64,000 nt of DNA from Otis tarda (GCA_026413225.1 CM048557.1:46383371-46447370), one strand, 5' to 3'; positions 34,016 to 49,565 are shown, counted from the stretch's first letter. The notes: generated by a model not told the origin, from the sequence alone. Numbers and translations: made by a program.

Positions 34016-37000
34016 TGGGTTATTTTAATGCTGTTAAACTGCAAAGTTCTTGCTTCCAAAGCATACTTTACATATAGCTCCACAACAGCACGTTACCCAT
34101 GTGGGAAAGTGCAGATCCAAAGGTGATACTATGATGTATCTCTCTGAAGAGAGTCGTGTGAGCTTTAACAGTATGTATGAATTAAAGGATCTCTGGGAGG
34201 AGCATAAGTAAAAATGGGCTGTACGAAACTCTAAAAATATATTGTCGTGGGTTACCATTGCCATAGATCTGTCATGAGCAACCTGGAAGGCTTTTTTCCA
34301 TCTCTGGACTGTTATCTCTATGTGATGACTATACATTATGCTCACCATCTGTGCGGGATGAACTCCTACACTGCATCTTAATCATCTCAGCTGGGTATGC
34401 AGAAGTTCTAAATCGTGAAGTAAAGGTCTTGACTACTGAAAGATTACTTAAGGGAAAAATTTTACTCTCTCCCTTGAAGAACATCCTTCAACTGAAGCTA
34501 TATACCTGCTTTTCACTAAAAGACATTTTTCAAAATGAGGCCATCTTTACATGGTCTTTTTTTGTTCAAAGATGACTCTTAGAGTGAGAAATAGGCAGTC
34601 ATGCCCAGACCATCAAGCAGCCTTGTGGTGTGAGATCCTGTCCTAAGGTACAAGAGATTCTGGTTGAAGGCCTTACTTGGCACCAGACAAGACAATAACT
34701 TGAGTTTCATTACTTCACATCCGAAGTATGGCACTTCAGTGCCATCAACTGAAGTGATTTTATTCCCTAAGACTGGAATCTCAGTGTTTTCAAATTCTGT
34801 ATTCGTAAAAGGTACGGGTATAATTCAAGCAGGAAATTTTCAGGTCTCTGTGTCTTGTCTGGCTAGCATTTTCTCTACACGGTAAAGTCAATCTGCAGGA
34901 TGTCAGGCCTGTTCACTGAGGACAAAAAGGTGAATTGCTTCTTTCAGGTGCACTGCATCTGTCTTTTTTTTTGCTTTCTCATGACATACAAACAGTCTGA
35001 AAGGAGCAGAACCCTCTGCAAGCTTGGACTGAGGAATCTCCTGGCATGCAAAATTTCTAGCATCCACTGGGCTGAACATAGTATGTTACTGCTTTTGTTC
35101 TCATAATTCCTGGGGCAGAAATGCAGAGTCCCTAACTGCACAATTATACACTATTGCTGTATCTAGGTGGTGCTTCCTTTCAGGCTGCTGTGTAATGCAG
35201 CCATATAGCCCCAACTCTATTATGTAGTCCAGAGTACCCAAAATGCGTAAGACTTCCGTTTTTAAATTGGTACCTCCTTTCAGGTACGTCCATGAGGCAA
35301 GTTTAACTGTTCCAGTGTATTCTGATTCAGAAGGCAGAAGGAAACACCATGTGTTCAGTCTGCTCTTTTGTAGAGCAGAGTTTCCAAGACTTCTTCAAAT
35401 TGTTTGAACTAAAGCTTGCTTTTAGAGGAAGCACCCTGCTTTGATTTGAAAGCTCTTAGCAATGAAGAATCCACCCAAATTGTTCAAAACATAATTACTT
35501 ACTGTTAAAAATGTGCCACTTATATTGAGCCTGAATTTGTTGTCTTTCGGTATCCAGCTGTCAGATCTTTTGCCTTTTGTCTGTGAAACTGAAGTGCATG
35601 CTGTGTCATTGCGGTTTCACTGTATGCATTTATGAACCGCACAAGTCTTTCTTCAGCTTTCTTTTTTAAAGTAAATTATTAAGCTCTCAGTTCTTTTGAA
35701 TCTCTGGCACTCTTCTTTGAATCCTTTAAAATTATTTAAATGAATTTTTAATTGGAACACTAACATTAATAGCAAAACAGAATTGGTAAGAGTTGTATGA
35801 TAGCAACCAGCCCTACTGCTGCTCTGCCTCATTTTTATAGCAGCCTTGGCCATTGCATTGGATTGGAAGTCTAAATCGTCCTTGGACCTGTTACTTCTGC
35901 CATTGGTGAACCCCTGTCCTTTCAGTATGTTTTTGCACTCCTTGGAATGCAGTTTGCAGCCAGAAAGCAGAACAAACTGGTTTAATAAGTGACCAATTGC
36001 GTTGAAGTGACCTCTGCTTCTCTCCCTCAAAACTTTGTCACCTTTAGATTTTAAAGGTAATTTTATGTTGTATTCCAGTTATTAATAATAAATAATGTTA
36101 CAGTCAAGAACCAATTTTATACTGTTTTCAAAATAGAAGATAGTGTATACTAGATCTCTGTGTACAATTCAGAAACCATAGTTTTAATACATTTCACACC
36201 ATCGGGTTAATTTTGCATAATTCTGGCTTCAGTTGGTGTCGTGTAACACACTGTTAAACGCCCATGATAGTATAACTATTATATCTGTGTTGGCTTTGTC
36301 CTCAACCAATTTTTTATTCCAGTTCATCAAAATAAGGAGTCAGTTTTATTTGACCAGTTCTATTTCTTATCAGCTTCATTAATTTCAATTATTTTTACTC
36401 TCTATGTCCTTGATTAATCAAATGTTATGGGTTATCCCATTATTTTCCCTCAGTTGTCGAGCCTGTCTTCATTCAGATCAGTCTGCCTACCCACTGAAAA
36501 GCTGATGCTGTATTAGTTCTTCCATCCCCTCAGTCCTTTAAACTCTTTCCTAGTGGTCTGAAATTCATTGAAATAGTATTGATGGTCCAGACAAGTTCGT
36601 GGTTAGCTCCTGTTAAATTTTCAATCACAACTTATTCAGACTTGCTGACTTTAAAATGTTTAATAACCGTTGTTTAAAATGTCCTGAATTACTTTTTGAA
36701 GTGGAAATCAAGCTGCTGTCATGATATGAGGAATACATCTGGCTTTTTTCTAATTGCTCAGCAGAAATTTTTGTGAAATGTTTTTGCTATTCTGCACTGC
36801 AGCAATATAATTTCCAACGTTGAAATGGAGTGCTGCCAGCGTAAAGATTTCTTCTATATCTTGTACATTTTAAGAAATGGAAGAAGTGGGCTTTCCAGGG
36901 CCAAAAAGGGAATTTCATCAGCTTCTTCACTGTTTTCTTCTTGGTCTTACTGCGATTAAATTAATTGAGTTAGTTTAATGGAACTGGAATGCCTCTTACC

Positions 37001-40000
37001 CTGCCCACTTAGACAATCTTACCTTTTTTCCATAGCGGTAGTAAGGGTTTTTTTTTTAGGCCACTTGTATTTACCAGGACTAAGAAATCCAGAAAACTGA
37101 TCCCGATTGTTTTTTAATAGATAGGACTACTTGAAAAATTTATGTGTTTTCAATGGAAAACTTCTGTGTTTTTATTGGAAATGAAAATGTGTTTTGACTA
37201 GAAGCTTAGCGTTTTGTGGCATTAGTCATAGCATTCATTTTTCAGTGAATCTCAAGCACTATGGAAATAGTCTGGACTGTGGGGGTGGGGAAAGATGTTA
37301 TTTCCCTTTACCCTCATCCCCTTCTCCTGGATTGTTTTGGGTTGCCTGTACAGGAAGCAGGACCCCAGCTGCAATGAGTGAGTCCATCACCTCATGCTGA
37401 AAAAACAGAAGCCTGCATAGACCGCCAAAACTGCTCAATCATCTGCAGTGGAGAGGAGACTAATAGAGAGCTCCTGGGTAAGTGAGGATGAAACAGCATC
37501 CCCTGAGAAAATTGCTAGCTCGCTGAGTACAAATATAATTTTTTCACCATATCCTTAAAAATTCTAATTAAAAATAATACTAGGGGTTTTGTGTGGTGCA
37601 AAACATCTCTCTGCCAGATAGGCCTTGTTCTACATTTGCCAGAGGCAGAGTTCAATGCAATGACCGTTTTGTGAGACGAGCAGTGTTTAGTGCGGAATAT
37701 GAGTAGACAGTAGGAAAGCTGTTTGCCTATTGTTTTATATTCTTGGTAAATATTGTCTCCCATGCAAATGATAATGCTATACAACATGTCCAAACATGCT
37801 CTGAAGTCAGAATAGGATAGTCTTTATCAAAGTGAAATTAGCTCTCACTGTTCAACGTCCTATCACTGACCACGCTTGCAGCATGCTTACACAATAATGC
37901 CTTCTGAAGACACTCTGAAAGTGAGTTGCTGACATCGGTTGTGTGACAAGTAGCCAGAAAGGATTCTGAAACATTTGTTTCCACACTAATTGTGCAAGGA
38001 AGGCAGGTCTGAGCTTGAAGATAATCATCCGAATGCTGAAACGCCTCCAGATGTATAATGGGAGCTGCAGCCAGCCCAAACTGGAACAGAGGAGAGCAGT
38101 GAACTGCACTGAGAGTCTATTGCTATAGTGCTTGTGGTCTGCAGTGGCAGAATTTGGGTGGAGGCTGCTGTAGTTAGGGAGGTGATGCCTCCTGTTCAGA
38201 GTGAGTTGTTGGTGTGCAGATACACCAATGGACCTCACTAGTTTCTGGCAGTTCAAAATCAAGCTGGACAGTTTGGACATGCGCGTTATGGCCAAAACCA
38301 AAGGATCTATTTCTTTGAGAGGCTGGGATGCAAAGATAAAACTTGCCTGCACATTAAAATATTATACTGTTCATCTTTTCTGCAGCCAAACTTAAAACAG
38401 TGATGTTAGGCGAAGCAGAATGATGCACTGCCTCTGCCTGATCCTGGAGCCAACAAAGTTATGGGAAGTTTCTAAGGCTTGCTTTTTTTTCAAATTCCAC
38501 TACTTCTCTTCTAAACACCTATCAGCCTGAGACACTACAGAAATAACATTCACTGTTATCTCTTAAAAATTATGATAATAGTAGTAACAGGCCACTGCCT
38601 GCATATCACATTAGTATGGGCAAGGGAGGAAAACACCCTATTGTTCTCCACAGCTTAGCTTAACTTTGGGCATGCTTTTGTAATTTCTTTATCACACCCC
38701 GTTCTGATGCAAGGAGCAGTCCTTAGCACATAACTTTTCAGAAAACAGGCTACTGCATCCATTTTAGGTCCCTTCAAAATATAAATGTGACTAAAAATAA
38801 GACTCTATTTGCCTGAAACTGTTTCTGTTTGGGATGAGATCAAGTATAGCAGCACTCAATTCTTCTTGGATTCTTCACATATATTTCCATGGCACCCAAG
38901 CTCAAGGTCAGAACTGCTCTAACCTGAGCACACATAACAGCATGGAGCTGGTATTAGTAACTGTGTTCACACTTAGTGTCCAATAAGTGCCATTAGCACT
39001 GACATGTCTAACATAAGCCTTTGGACTTCTTCCTTTTTTTGACATTTGCCCTAGTCTCTTTCTTACTTTCTTCTTTTATCGTTATGTAGATATGATGTTT
39101 ATGATGTGTAATATCAGGTCTCAATCTTTAAGTTTTAGAGATTGCTATTGATGTTCAGTATTTCCTTGGCATGACAAAATGTTTGTTTTAAATCATACAC
39201 TGTTCTCAATGCACTGTAATTTTCCATTCCTTTTCTGCAGTCACAGTCACATCAGGTAGAAGATAAAATAAGAGAACTTCGTGTGAGGAATTGGTCACCA
39301 TATGGCTGACACCTAAAATCTCAGCAATTTGAGGGGAAGAAAGTGGAAAAAGATGAAGTAAATTCCACAAAATGAATGCCATAAGTAGGTGGCAGCTAGT
39401 AAAGGAGAAGGAGAACAAAGGCAAAAGAAAGAAAAAGAATACTGAACAGCAACGTTACCAAGGATTTTTTCTCAGAGATGTGTGAAAATAGATTTTAAGG
39501 TAACCATCCACACACAGTGGCCTAAACCAGGTTTCTTTTTAAAAATCTGAACATTGTATTTTTAACCCAAATGATTATTTTTTACCTTTTGATTTAGATG
39601 TATAAGCTGAAATGTATCTTGGTGGAAATTAACTCACTTACTGCTTCCACTGAGTGCTTGCTCTGCTTCCCTCCTCTTTCCTTCAGCCAAAACATATGCT
39701 GTAGGCTTCAGTTTGTGGTGTTAATTCTACAAATCGCACCCAGCACAAAAGCACTTGGTACCAACATTGCTACTGCTGCATGAAATAATTCAGACAATAA
39801 CATATGGTTGGAACTGAGACGGCCCTAGGCTGTGTTCCTTGTCTTACCTTGGAGGAGGCACTTCAATCTTCTCAGCTGTAAAATGAGAAAAGCAATGCTT
39901 GTTCCCTATTATAAAGTGCTTTAAGCTTCTTGTATAAGAATTGCAATATTAGTATTTATTACAAGTCATGACTCTGGGCTGTCATGGTGCTGGTGCTTGA

Positions 40001-41650
40001 TTTTCTAACAGCTGAGCATCTATGTGGTTATATTAACCAACATTTTGTTTGATGTTAATAAATTAAACTACATATTCACTGGGTTAATTTCCCCTAATGT
40101 AATTCCACAAGTACATACAGAGACTGGTTCCTTATGGTTTAGAAGACTAAAAGGAAGGAATATAGGGGATTAAAATCTCTACTTCTGTGCCTGGGAAATT
40201 TTTATAAATATCTCAAGGTTGATAAGGCTAGGGAGATGGAGAGACTGTTAGCTGGCTGTGTTGCAGACACAAAAAAACCCCCTTTTGTGGTGTAAGCAGA
40301 CATCTGTCTTGCCCCACTCGTGTATTAATTTATGCCCACGCATGTCATTTTCCTCCCCAGCATATAAACCTGTTCATGTAACTGTAGTAATGCAACATGT
40401 GAAATGGGTCAAAAGCCTGGAGGCTTATCAGATGTTATATTTTCATATCTAAGAAATTACAATATTTTAAATCAGAAAAATACCATCAGTGCATTCCTGG
40501 AAGACATTGAGCACTGCAGCCTAACCAACAGAAATGAGAAACACATGAGTAAAATGAAGGGGGTTAGTAGTACAGCACTGGGTCTATGTCTATGCTTGAA
40601 ACTAAGAATATGCTCACATCTTTTTCTTCTGGACTGAGCCACAGTGCTCTGTGTAGCTAGTAGGAGTAAGTATTTTCATTATTGTCTCTTCATCCATGGA
40701 GCTCCTGTCCAACTTGCTTACGTGTGTTTACATAGTTTGCACAATTTTGTTGGAGAGATATGGGGATTTGTCAAAGCCCAAGGTGAAAAAGACCAGGACA
40801 TAGGATTTATAAGGATTGACTTTCAAGAGATCGTAAAGATTTATAATTCTCTCAGATGGCTTGTAATCTGTAGTAGTGCATTAATGAGTGGAATTTTTGT
40901 GTGCCTTGAAGAAACTTGTCTTAGCAAATCTTGCTCTTTGTTCACCTGTATAACGGAGTGTTTGAGCATTCCTCCCAAAATTCACGTTTGTTAAAAGACT
41001 TGACATTTGGCTAGTTAACTGCAAAAGGATTGCTTTCTCTGATGTAGTGCTGTAGACTTCTGACCACGAGTGTAATGCTTCTAATGCCTCAAAGACTTCC
41101 TATGGGGAGTGAGAATCCATAGAACCTCTTAACATTTCAAGTTAAATGTAAACCTTCGTTTTAGGTTTTGCTGGAAATTTAAATTATATATTGGTTACAT
41201 TTTCACTGGGGTTTCAATAAGTAAATTTTATCAAACAAGTATAAAAGGTCATTCTAGTTGATTCATAAATAAGAATAGCAGAGCTAATGAAATGTCTACT
41301 TTCTCCTCTTTTGTATTTCCCAGACACTGTGAAGGTCTCCCGGTTCTTCCATGTTAATCTTTTCTGTATGACCTGCTATAAGGAAACAAAAATGTTTCCC
41401 TGTATTAGATTTGGAAGGAGAGGGAGATGAAGCAAGAGTAAAGAAGAAAAAGAAAGAATATCTTAAAATTATGTCAGAATTCAAAAGTTATCTTAAATCT
41501 ATTATGATATCTCAGTTTGCATGTATTAATTTAGCTGCTCTGTTTAAGGGTCCTGACATTTCCAGAAGTTCATAATGGGCGATGTTTCTCCAAACCATCT
41601 AAGAGTTGTGTTATGGGAAGTTAACATACCTAACTGTTCATTTCAAGGTT

Positions 41651-41682
41651 AAAAAAAATATATATATATATATATAGATATA
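41651..41682. repeat. A run followed by (TA)n
   Basis: Eight A followed by about ten TA units, a simple repeat. Confidence 0.8.
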
Positions 41683-44600
41683 TTTTATTCAGTTTACATA
41701 CACCCAGCATGGTCACTCTGGCAGTACTTGAAACTTTAATAGAGGGTAAAAACGTCTTAGTACCTCTTAGTCCTGTTGAAATGCTGATAAATATCATAAT
41801 AATTCATCATGGAACAGAAAACTACTTTAGGGATATAAAATTCTGAAGTTCTCTGCCACCTGTCAATAATTACTGTAGCATTTACAAACAGAAGCCATGT
41901 GGGAATCGCATGCTCTAGTCCCATGCTTATAAAAAGAAGACCAAAATATTGTTTTGTGCTTCTTTCAACACATATCACCTATATATAATTACTTTATTTG
42001 TACAACTATTTGTATTTCCTGTTACTTCTCTTGAATAAAACACTGATAGTAATACATACTTTGAACGCAGCTGAGATGGCAAGAAGTGCAATGTGGAATA
42101 GAAAAGGATAATAATAATATAAATGAATCTCAAGTGAACATGATCGGTATCTAGCACCTCTTGGCTTAAGCTGGAGCAACTGTCCAGGTAAAAGCTGGAA
42201 GCTTCTCTGGTTTCTTTTGCCCCACTGTTTTCCAGCAACAGCAGGCAGTTCCGTATTCACTGTGCTTTACCTGTTCCGTTCTGTAGCTCACTAGATGTGA
42301 AGATTTTAGCTTCTCCAAGCTAAGCTTATTCTAAAGGCTGACAGTGGAAGAACTGCTGTTTAGAAGTATTTCCTGAAATGTTAACATGTCATTTCCTTTT
42401 CTTAAAATGAACCCTACTTCTAGTTGATGCTTGTTTATTCAACTAGAACTATTTCTCCCACCCTCCAAAATACAGGGACAGTTGCCACATTTTCCTCACA
42501 TACGCTTTGGCTCTCGTTACCCAAGCTAAGCAAATATAACAATGTTTTCCTCTTACAGATCCATTTCTCAGCTTCTTAGCCATTTATGGCTTTTCTGTGA
42601 ACTCTGTCTGGTCTGATTAATGAAGGCTTAAGCTGCATGTAACATTCCATGTCTTTATTGCATCAGAGCGCCATGGAAAAGGTTTGTTGTATTTTTTTTC
42701 TTTGCTTCAAGTTCATCTTCATATCCAGTCTGAAATGCTGCCATCTTATTCTGCAGGCTCATATTGAGTTTGTCCATCACGCTATAATTTGTTGGCTGGG
42801 TTGGCACACTCCTTCGCGTATGTCACACTTTCCTACTCTTTTCCCATCAACATAATACATATCCTAATGAGCCCCCACTGAAATTCATCCTTTCCTGGAA
42901 GAGGCCAATAGCTGACTGGATGACGCTGGACAAGTTTTGGCCAAATTAGTTCATAAGGAGTAATGAGCACGCAAAGCCAAAAAGAGGTAGTCAATGGGAG
43001 AGATGTGGTGTTTGCCTCCAGCTTAACTACAGAATTTCTTCTACCCCAAACTGGGATCTGACAGAAAGCTTCTGTGTTACATGAAAGATCCTTCCCTGAG
43101 CTAATAGGCCTTTAGTGTGCTGTTGACAGCCTGGGGATAACATTTCTTTCTGAGCTGATGGCACCTCTTGCTGCAGGACTGCCCAGGCTGACTGTCGCTG
43201 CCAGCTGCGTTGATTATATAGACAAATTTCTGAAACACCTGACTACCCTGAAGTGATGGAATGCTCTGAGGTGGCTGACGGTGGGCTGAATTCATACACC
43301 TGGAAAACACTGCAGTTCTGGGAGCCAGAAACTGGGCCTTATAATTTGATTAGAAATTTCAGCTCTCCTCCTGGCAAGAAAAATACTATGAGTTTTTTTG
43401 AGCTGTGTTTCCAGAGGCTTTAAAAGAGATTTTAGGTCTCCAGGAACTACATTGCTGATAGCTTAGTATAACTTTGTTGCCACCTTTTCCTTTCTGCAGT
43501 TAGTCCCCTTGTCTCCTTGTGCCTGCTTTCATGGCTTCATATTCACAAATTGGCTTATTTCCTTGGATGGTTAGTGTCCATGGAAGTATAAGGGAAGACA
43601 GCTAGAGCACTCATAAAATTGCAATTTAGTGCATACTAATTTAGAGACAGGGATAGATAGATCAAAAATATTTTTTTATACCTTATACTGTGGCTGGAAG
43701 AGAAAAGGAAAAATTATTTGCCTTGACAGTAACACTTCCAAAATCTCAATCAAGTTTTGTTTAGTGTAATAAACTGCTTGATTAATCAAGGTTTTCTCAG
43801 ACAAATCCATCTCACTGTTACAGGTTTTCCCTGGAGAATAAACTCATAGTATCAATACATGCTACTGGGAGGACCTATGGTGGTCTTCAATATTATATGA
43901 AGCACTCTTATTTAATTTAGCACTGGATGTTTTGGGAGAACATCTAGTGACAGCCTTGAATATCAAACTCAGTGGAGATTAATAAAGAACTGATACTTGA
44001 AGGTTGTCAGTAGGGGGACAGGTTCTCCAAGTCTTCCATTGCTCAAAACATTGATCTTAGCATTGAGTGCTTGGTAGTTCTTATCTAGTGAAACGCTTTC
44101 TCCTTTAGGTAATGCTATTTTGAAGTTTTTCTCAAAGCAGCTTTTGTAGCATCTGGACTTTGTGGACCTGTTTGACTTTGGCAGTTCATGTTTAGACGTA
44201 CAAAGATTGCTGATGTTGTACTGGTGAGCAGTCATAAACATTTAGGAGTCCTGGCTGATGATGCTGGATCTGTCCCTTGTTTTTCTGTCACTGACCAGAA
44301 AGCTCACCTGTGATCTCAAGCAGTTCTGGATGATAACATCATTCCTTGATAACAGCATCTGTGACAAGGCTGCGTTCAGCAGTCACTTAATAACTCCTAG
44401 GGCACTCACATGTAGGTCCACTGTGTTAACCCCATTGCTCAGTGAATAGATAAGATTCTTAAGGATATAGTGATGGAAAACCAATCATCTATTGTATTTT
44501 CATCAGTGTGATGATGCATAGGTTCATGCTGACCTGATATCTAATGGAAATTTTCCAGTCAGGCATGATTGATAATAACATGGATCTGGGAATGATGGGT

Positions 44601-45889
44601 GGTAAAGACAGCTGAAATACATGCCCGAGGCTGCGCATTTCCCTAAACTGGTGGATATACAGTAATCATGGGAAACCCAAGTTCATAACTGTTCAAGATC
44701 AAGGTAGATTAACAGCAGTGTTTAGAAAATCAGTACCAGACAAATGAAACTTTCCCATCCCTGTTGATCACAAGGTGAGCCTTCTCTTTCACATGCTGAG
44801 CTTGTTATTGCCATCGACCACTTTGCCTCTTTTGAAGTAAACTGATCAACATGCTCCTTTTATTTTTAATTGATAGAAATTTTGGAACTACTATTAAGGT
44901 GTCTGCTATCATGTTAAATGAGGCACTGTGCAAACAGTGTATGACAGTGGTACCTGGGAACTTAACATTTTTATTTGTAGGCCTCTGGAGAGACTAGAAG
45001 ACACTGTCTCCAAAAGCTTTAGGGGATATGAGACCGGCCTGCCTGAGCTCTGAGGTCACTTGCCAGTCAGATTCAATATGACAACCAATGCTAAAACCTC
45101 TTTGGTGTAAAAAAGACAAGACTGTTGGCTGGATGGCTCTGTAAGAGGACTGAAGCACGAACTGGTCTGTATTTACTGACTTTTGGTGTTATCTCCAAGG
45201 ACTCTTTATTCCCCTGATTTTCAGGAAAAGAGCTGGAAAAGCAGAGAACCCACATGTGGATATGTAGTTATTAGAGAATATCTTACTGTTCGGTAATATA
45301 AGTCATCTGGCGTTGTGTTTCCATTGATTTAAATATCTAGCAGGGCACAGATTTTAGATTGCTTTAGATTTTTTTCTCCCTTTGTTTATTTATATTAAAC
45401 AAGTAGGTAATTGCTTTACTCCTACCATGATAGTTCTGGCTAGTCTTTAAATAACTTGAAGAGAACTATATAGACTCTGTTAGTGCTACTTATGACTTCT
45501 ACCTATGCACCTCCTGCTTGTAACATAATTTGCTGTTCCAGAGAGAAAAACTCTTTTAGCTCTGCTGGCATTGAGGGGTTTTTTTTGTGCAGAAAGTGAT
45601 TAGCCACGAGTTCTCTCAGTTTACGCTTTCTTTGCATCCATTCAGTCAACAATCAATGAAAATAACTTGAATTCTGTTGTCATACCTCCTACCGCCTGTT
45701 GGCTCTCAGTGCATCATCCCTTCCAATGTCAAATCACTTCTGCTCTCACTGGGGCCACTTTTTCTGATTGCTCCCTTGAGTGTTTTAAAGACAGATGCCC
45801 TAAGCTCTGACCTCAGCTTTTCTTTCTCTCAGTCCAGGACTGCCTGTCCTCCTCCAGCTATCTCCTTACAGTTAATGAGTCTCCTCATT

Positions 45890-46080
45890 CATTTATTCTG
45901 TCTCCTTGCAAGTATTTTTAGACTGTGATCATATCCCTTGAGTTGGCTATTTCTTCAACAAGATAAATGCTATTTCACATCATCTTTTCTCATTTGTTCC
46001 CTGTGCCTTATTACATGAGACTCTTAATATTTTAACTCTGTATCCTCTGAGTATATTCAATGAAGAGCTTTTGCATGCAG
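45890..46080 (-). mobile_element. Possible ancient CR1/L3-like fossil
   Basis: The plus-strand run gactgtgatcatatcccttg, the pyrimidine-rich text after it and ttacatgagactcttaatat follow the antisense order of an old CR1-type 3' portion. Divergence is high and the limits are vague. A library comparison could overturn it. Confidence 0.38.
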
Positions 46081-49000
46081 GCCTTGAGGACTGCCCGATA
46101 GTGCAATATGAAGAGGAAAGCCATCATATTTCATATTTTGTATGAGATCCTTGCTATACGTAAGAAAAGACTTCTTCCAGTTTACTTCACAGTTGCATCC
46201 CCTAATTTGCTGTATACTGGCATTGCAAAGACTTCTAAGACCTTAGAGCTAGCACCATTTTTTTAGGTAGCCATACTTAAAATAGTCAAGCCACTAAGCA
46301 AAAGTCTATGGTTTCTGTGCAAGGTCTTAAGCAACAAGGAGCTTTCACTTCAGCCACTAGCATTATCAGAGATGAAATGATGTTCATCTGATTTTCCAAA
46401 GCCAGAGAAGCTCTGTTTTATTTTTAAAACCTTTGTAAGTATTTAGACATTGTCACAAGAAATCATGTTGCAAAATGTATTTGCTGTTGCACCTGCTATT
46501 TAATAAAATGCAAATAGCAAGTAATGGCTCTCTAAACACAGAAAATGAGAAACTTTCATTATTTAGCCTTACAAAACTTTAAAGCCATTGAACAGATTTA
46601 GAATTTGTGACATTGCCATTGAGCTCAGCCTTCATTTACTAAATCCCAGCTGAGAGCACAGGTTCTGTTCGCAGTTGTTGAGCCCCGTTACGTTTTCTTG
46701 CCAAGGATTTCTATAACTGGACGCACAGGTATGACAAGGAAGGGATGTCGGGACAGCTGGATAATTAAAGAGCTACTCTCAACCGTTCCTGCAGAACCAC
46801 TACTCTACCCCAAACAGAGCAGTCCACACACTTGGGAATGAGCAGAGAAATAAGGCAATATACAGGGTCAGTCTAATGTTACATTTTTATAGCTCTTTTC
46901 ATCCCAGAGGATCATAACTGTAAAGGCTGTATTCATCTGAAATTCCCACCACTAGTGCAGTAGTCTGCTGCAAAGGAACCATTTAGCTGCATAAAATGGC
47001 GATGTAGCTATTTACAGCCAGGAACACAGGTGTCTGACAGAAAGAGTAATTGTGCAAAACTGTGCTGCAGTTACTCAAACTGGGATCTCCCTGTGCTTCA
47101 TCAAGGACCAAGACTTCATGGTGCAGGCAGACAGCTGTGACCCTGACACAGGAGCCAGGCATGATCCATCCCTGGTGTGAAGAGGCAACAGGCTTCATGG
47201 ACAACTAATCCCGTTGTCCTGCATGGGGGCTGTCCTTGCAGAGCGGCACACCGAAACTCTGAGTTGGCTGTGCCCTTCTCAGCGTGCGGCCCTGAAGAGC
47301 TCACAGCCTGAGGCAGGGTGGCAGCAGGCACTGAGTGCCATGGGCTGCCCAAGACTGCAGCGTCAATCAAACGCCAAAGGCAGAGGGTGAGGGTGTCAAA
47401 CCATAATTTCTGCTGATGTGAGGAAGCTGCTGGCTGAAATGCTGGGAGCCTGTTGCCTTTAGAAATACACAAAAAAGAAGTTGGATCAACCAGTCTGTGG
47501 AATAAGAATATTCCTGGGAATCCTTCCAAGGAGAGGTGTATGGCACGAGACGCTGGCTCTGGTTCCAGCGACAAGGTGACCGTCTGCTCGCCTTGATGCC
47601 ATCGTGCCAGTAAGGAATAATTTATGTCAAGATGCTGTTTGTGGATGATGATAATAGCTTAATTTTCCTGTAGCTTTCAGTTGAGGTTGATAGTGTAATT
47701 TATAAATAGAAATTAGAATGGATCTGCAAGTTGGTTATTAGACGCATTTTTAGATTACATTAAAGTTGGAAGGGTGAAAGGACTTCTCCAAAATCATATG
47801 ATGAATTATTGGCAAAGCCAATAAGCAAATCCTAACTTTTTCCTTCAACATGTCCGTGTGTACGCTGTAACAAATGTACAGAGACAGCTAATGAACTGTC
47901 AAAAAGCACAATAGAGATCATGTGAAAAAACAGAACACTTTTTATTGTTCACTGTTAGTGAAAATACAGCGTATTACAGACAGAAATAGCAGTGCGTTCA
48001 TGTGAACACACAGAACGTGGAAGGATGCATATCCTACCTTTTCTCACTACTCAGCTAAGGGTTTTTCCAGTATATTTTCATGGTTACTCTGCTCATCACA
48101 ATAGACTTTGTTTGTTATTGATCCAAACGTGTGTACAAGCGTGAAGCCATGAAGGACGATAACAAAGCCTGTAGGAATGAGTGCCTCTGTTCTGGCTGGT
48201 GAGAAACACGAGGATGAAAGCAGGTGCATTCCCCTACCTGGGATGCACCTAGAGCGTTTCTGAGGAAGAAATAACATTTTTCACGGCTTGTCAGCATACT
48301 CCCCAGCCTATTAAAGAGAAGCAATGGATTCCTATCCAGCCCGCATAAGCTGATGCAGTTTGCCAAAACGGAGGCTTCTTGTTGCAGCTGCTGGGGAATC
48401 CAGCGCTATGATCCTGGTAGAGATGTCATGGTATCCTTTCTTAAGGCACCTATTAGCATAGGATCTCAGCACTGATCTCACGGGCTGTTGCTGCAGCTAG
48501 AAAACCACTGACACATTAGGCTGATTAATCCCTGTAGTAATACCATTAACCTCCTTAATGGAGTTATAACATGGATGAATTTACCCCTGTGCAGCAACAC
48601 GAGAGGGAATTGCCCTGGAGAGACTCTATCTACAGTGTAGCAGGGATGTTTGAGGTAAACATTTTTTTGTTTGTTTTAGTGCAAAGTGAAGTGTCCTGAC
48701 CAGCTGGAAAACCTCCCAGTCTTCTGGGATTTTTAACTCTTCACAGCACTAATGGTGCAGGTGCCCCCTGCGAGAGGGCCATGCACCAGGGCTCAGACAC
48801 ATCAGCAGGGCTCTCGGCAACCTCCTGACAGCTCGCTGGGTGTCCACGCTTCCCTCCCTCTCTCACAGGCACACATAGCCTGCCTCATCACACAGCTTCT
48901 CAAACACAGCCTTTCTGTTCACCTTTGCAGTTTCTTCTCCTTGTGCCTCCGTCTGATGGTGATTTATCTGCTTGCTGCTCCCTGTCAGAAGGGAAGCTTT

Positions 49001-49559
49001 GCCTGGACTGTGTCATTGGGCAAAGGACTGCTAAAAATAAGTAGCAGAGCTACGGTCCTGGCATATCATTGCATAGGGAGCAGATCAAGAACAGAAATGA
49101 GAAATTCTTAATTTTTCTTTGCTTTCTTCCTGATTTTCTAGCCTGTGGAGAGACGGCTTACCTGCTGCATTAGCCATGTGCATAGCCTGCTCCTAGGGCA
49201 GCTTGATTGCATTGCAGTTCTGTCATTAAAGGCTTCTCAGTACTGTGAAGTTACCTCAATGATACAAGAGCCACAAAGACACCCAGCAAAACCCTCCCAA
49301 GGAACAGACACTATTTTTGCAGTCTACCAAAACAGCCTAGGTTCTCTGAAAGCTCCTGCCGTGGTTCGTTAGGGAACTATATAGGGTGACTAATGGGGCT
49401 GGGGGCTGGAGGAGTCAGGCAGGAAGCCACAGAAGGGTCTGACTAATTTTTCTGCTAGTTCAAAGGCCGTTGCCACGTACACAGGTGCAGTGATGTGACT
49501 ACTAAGCAGCAGTATCTCTTAATCTACATGTTTTGTGATCTCCTTATTAATATGCTAAA

Positions 49560-49565
49560 TTTATT
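49560..49565 (-). terminator. ZDHHC22: Candidate ZDHHC22 polyadenylation signal
   Basis: TTTATT on the plus strand gives AATAAA on the gene strand, about 145 bases past the stop codon, the first such signal downstream. More distal sites are possible (for example near 47939). Confidence 0.45.

Larger units (their letters stand above)
34016..49539. other. Gene-free region between convergent CIPC and ZDHHC22
   Basis: About 15.5 kb without a supported coding gene. Open frames of 60-150 codons occur on both strands with no domain and no splice logic. It contains a TA repeat near 41658 and a weak CR1 fossil near 45890. The part at about 43970-45000 looks like an old degenerate element, but I could not name a family. 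Confidence 0.5.

Noticed and set aside
43970-45000. Possible degenerate DNA transposon or processed pseudogene
   Set aside because: The text looks old and partly codon-like on the minus strand, but I could match no transposase motif, so I make no family call.
47116-47574. 152-codon minus-strand frame between CIPC and ZDHHC22
   Set aside because: No recognisable motif and mixed composition. It is probably chance in a slightly GC-richer stretch.
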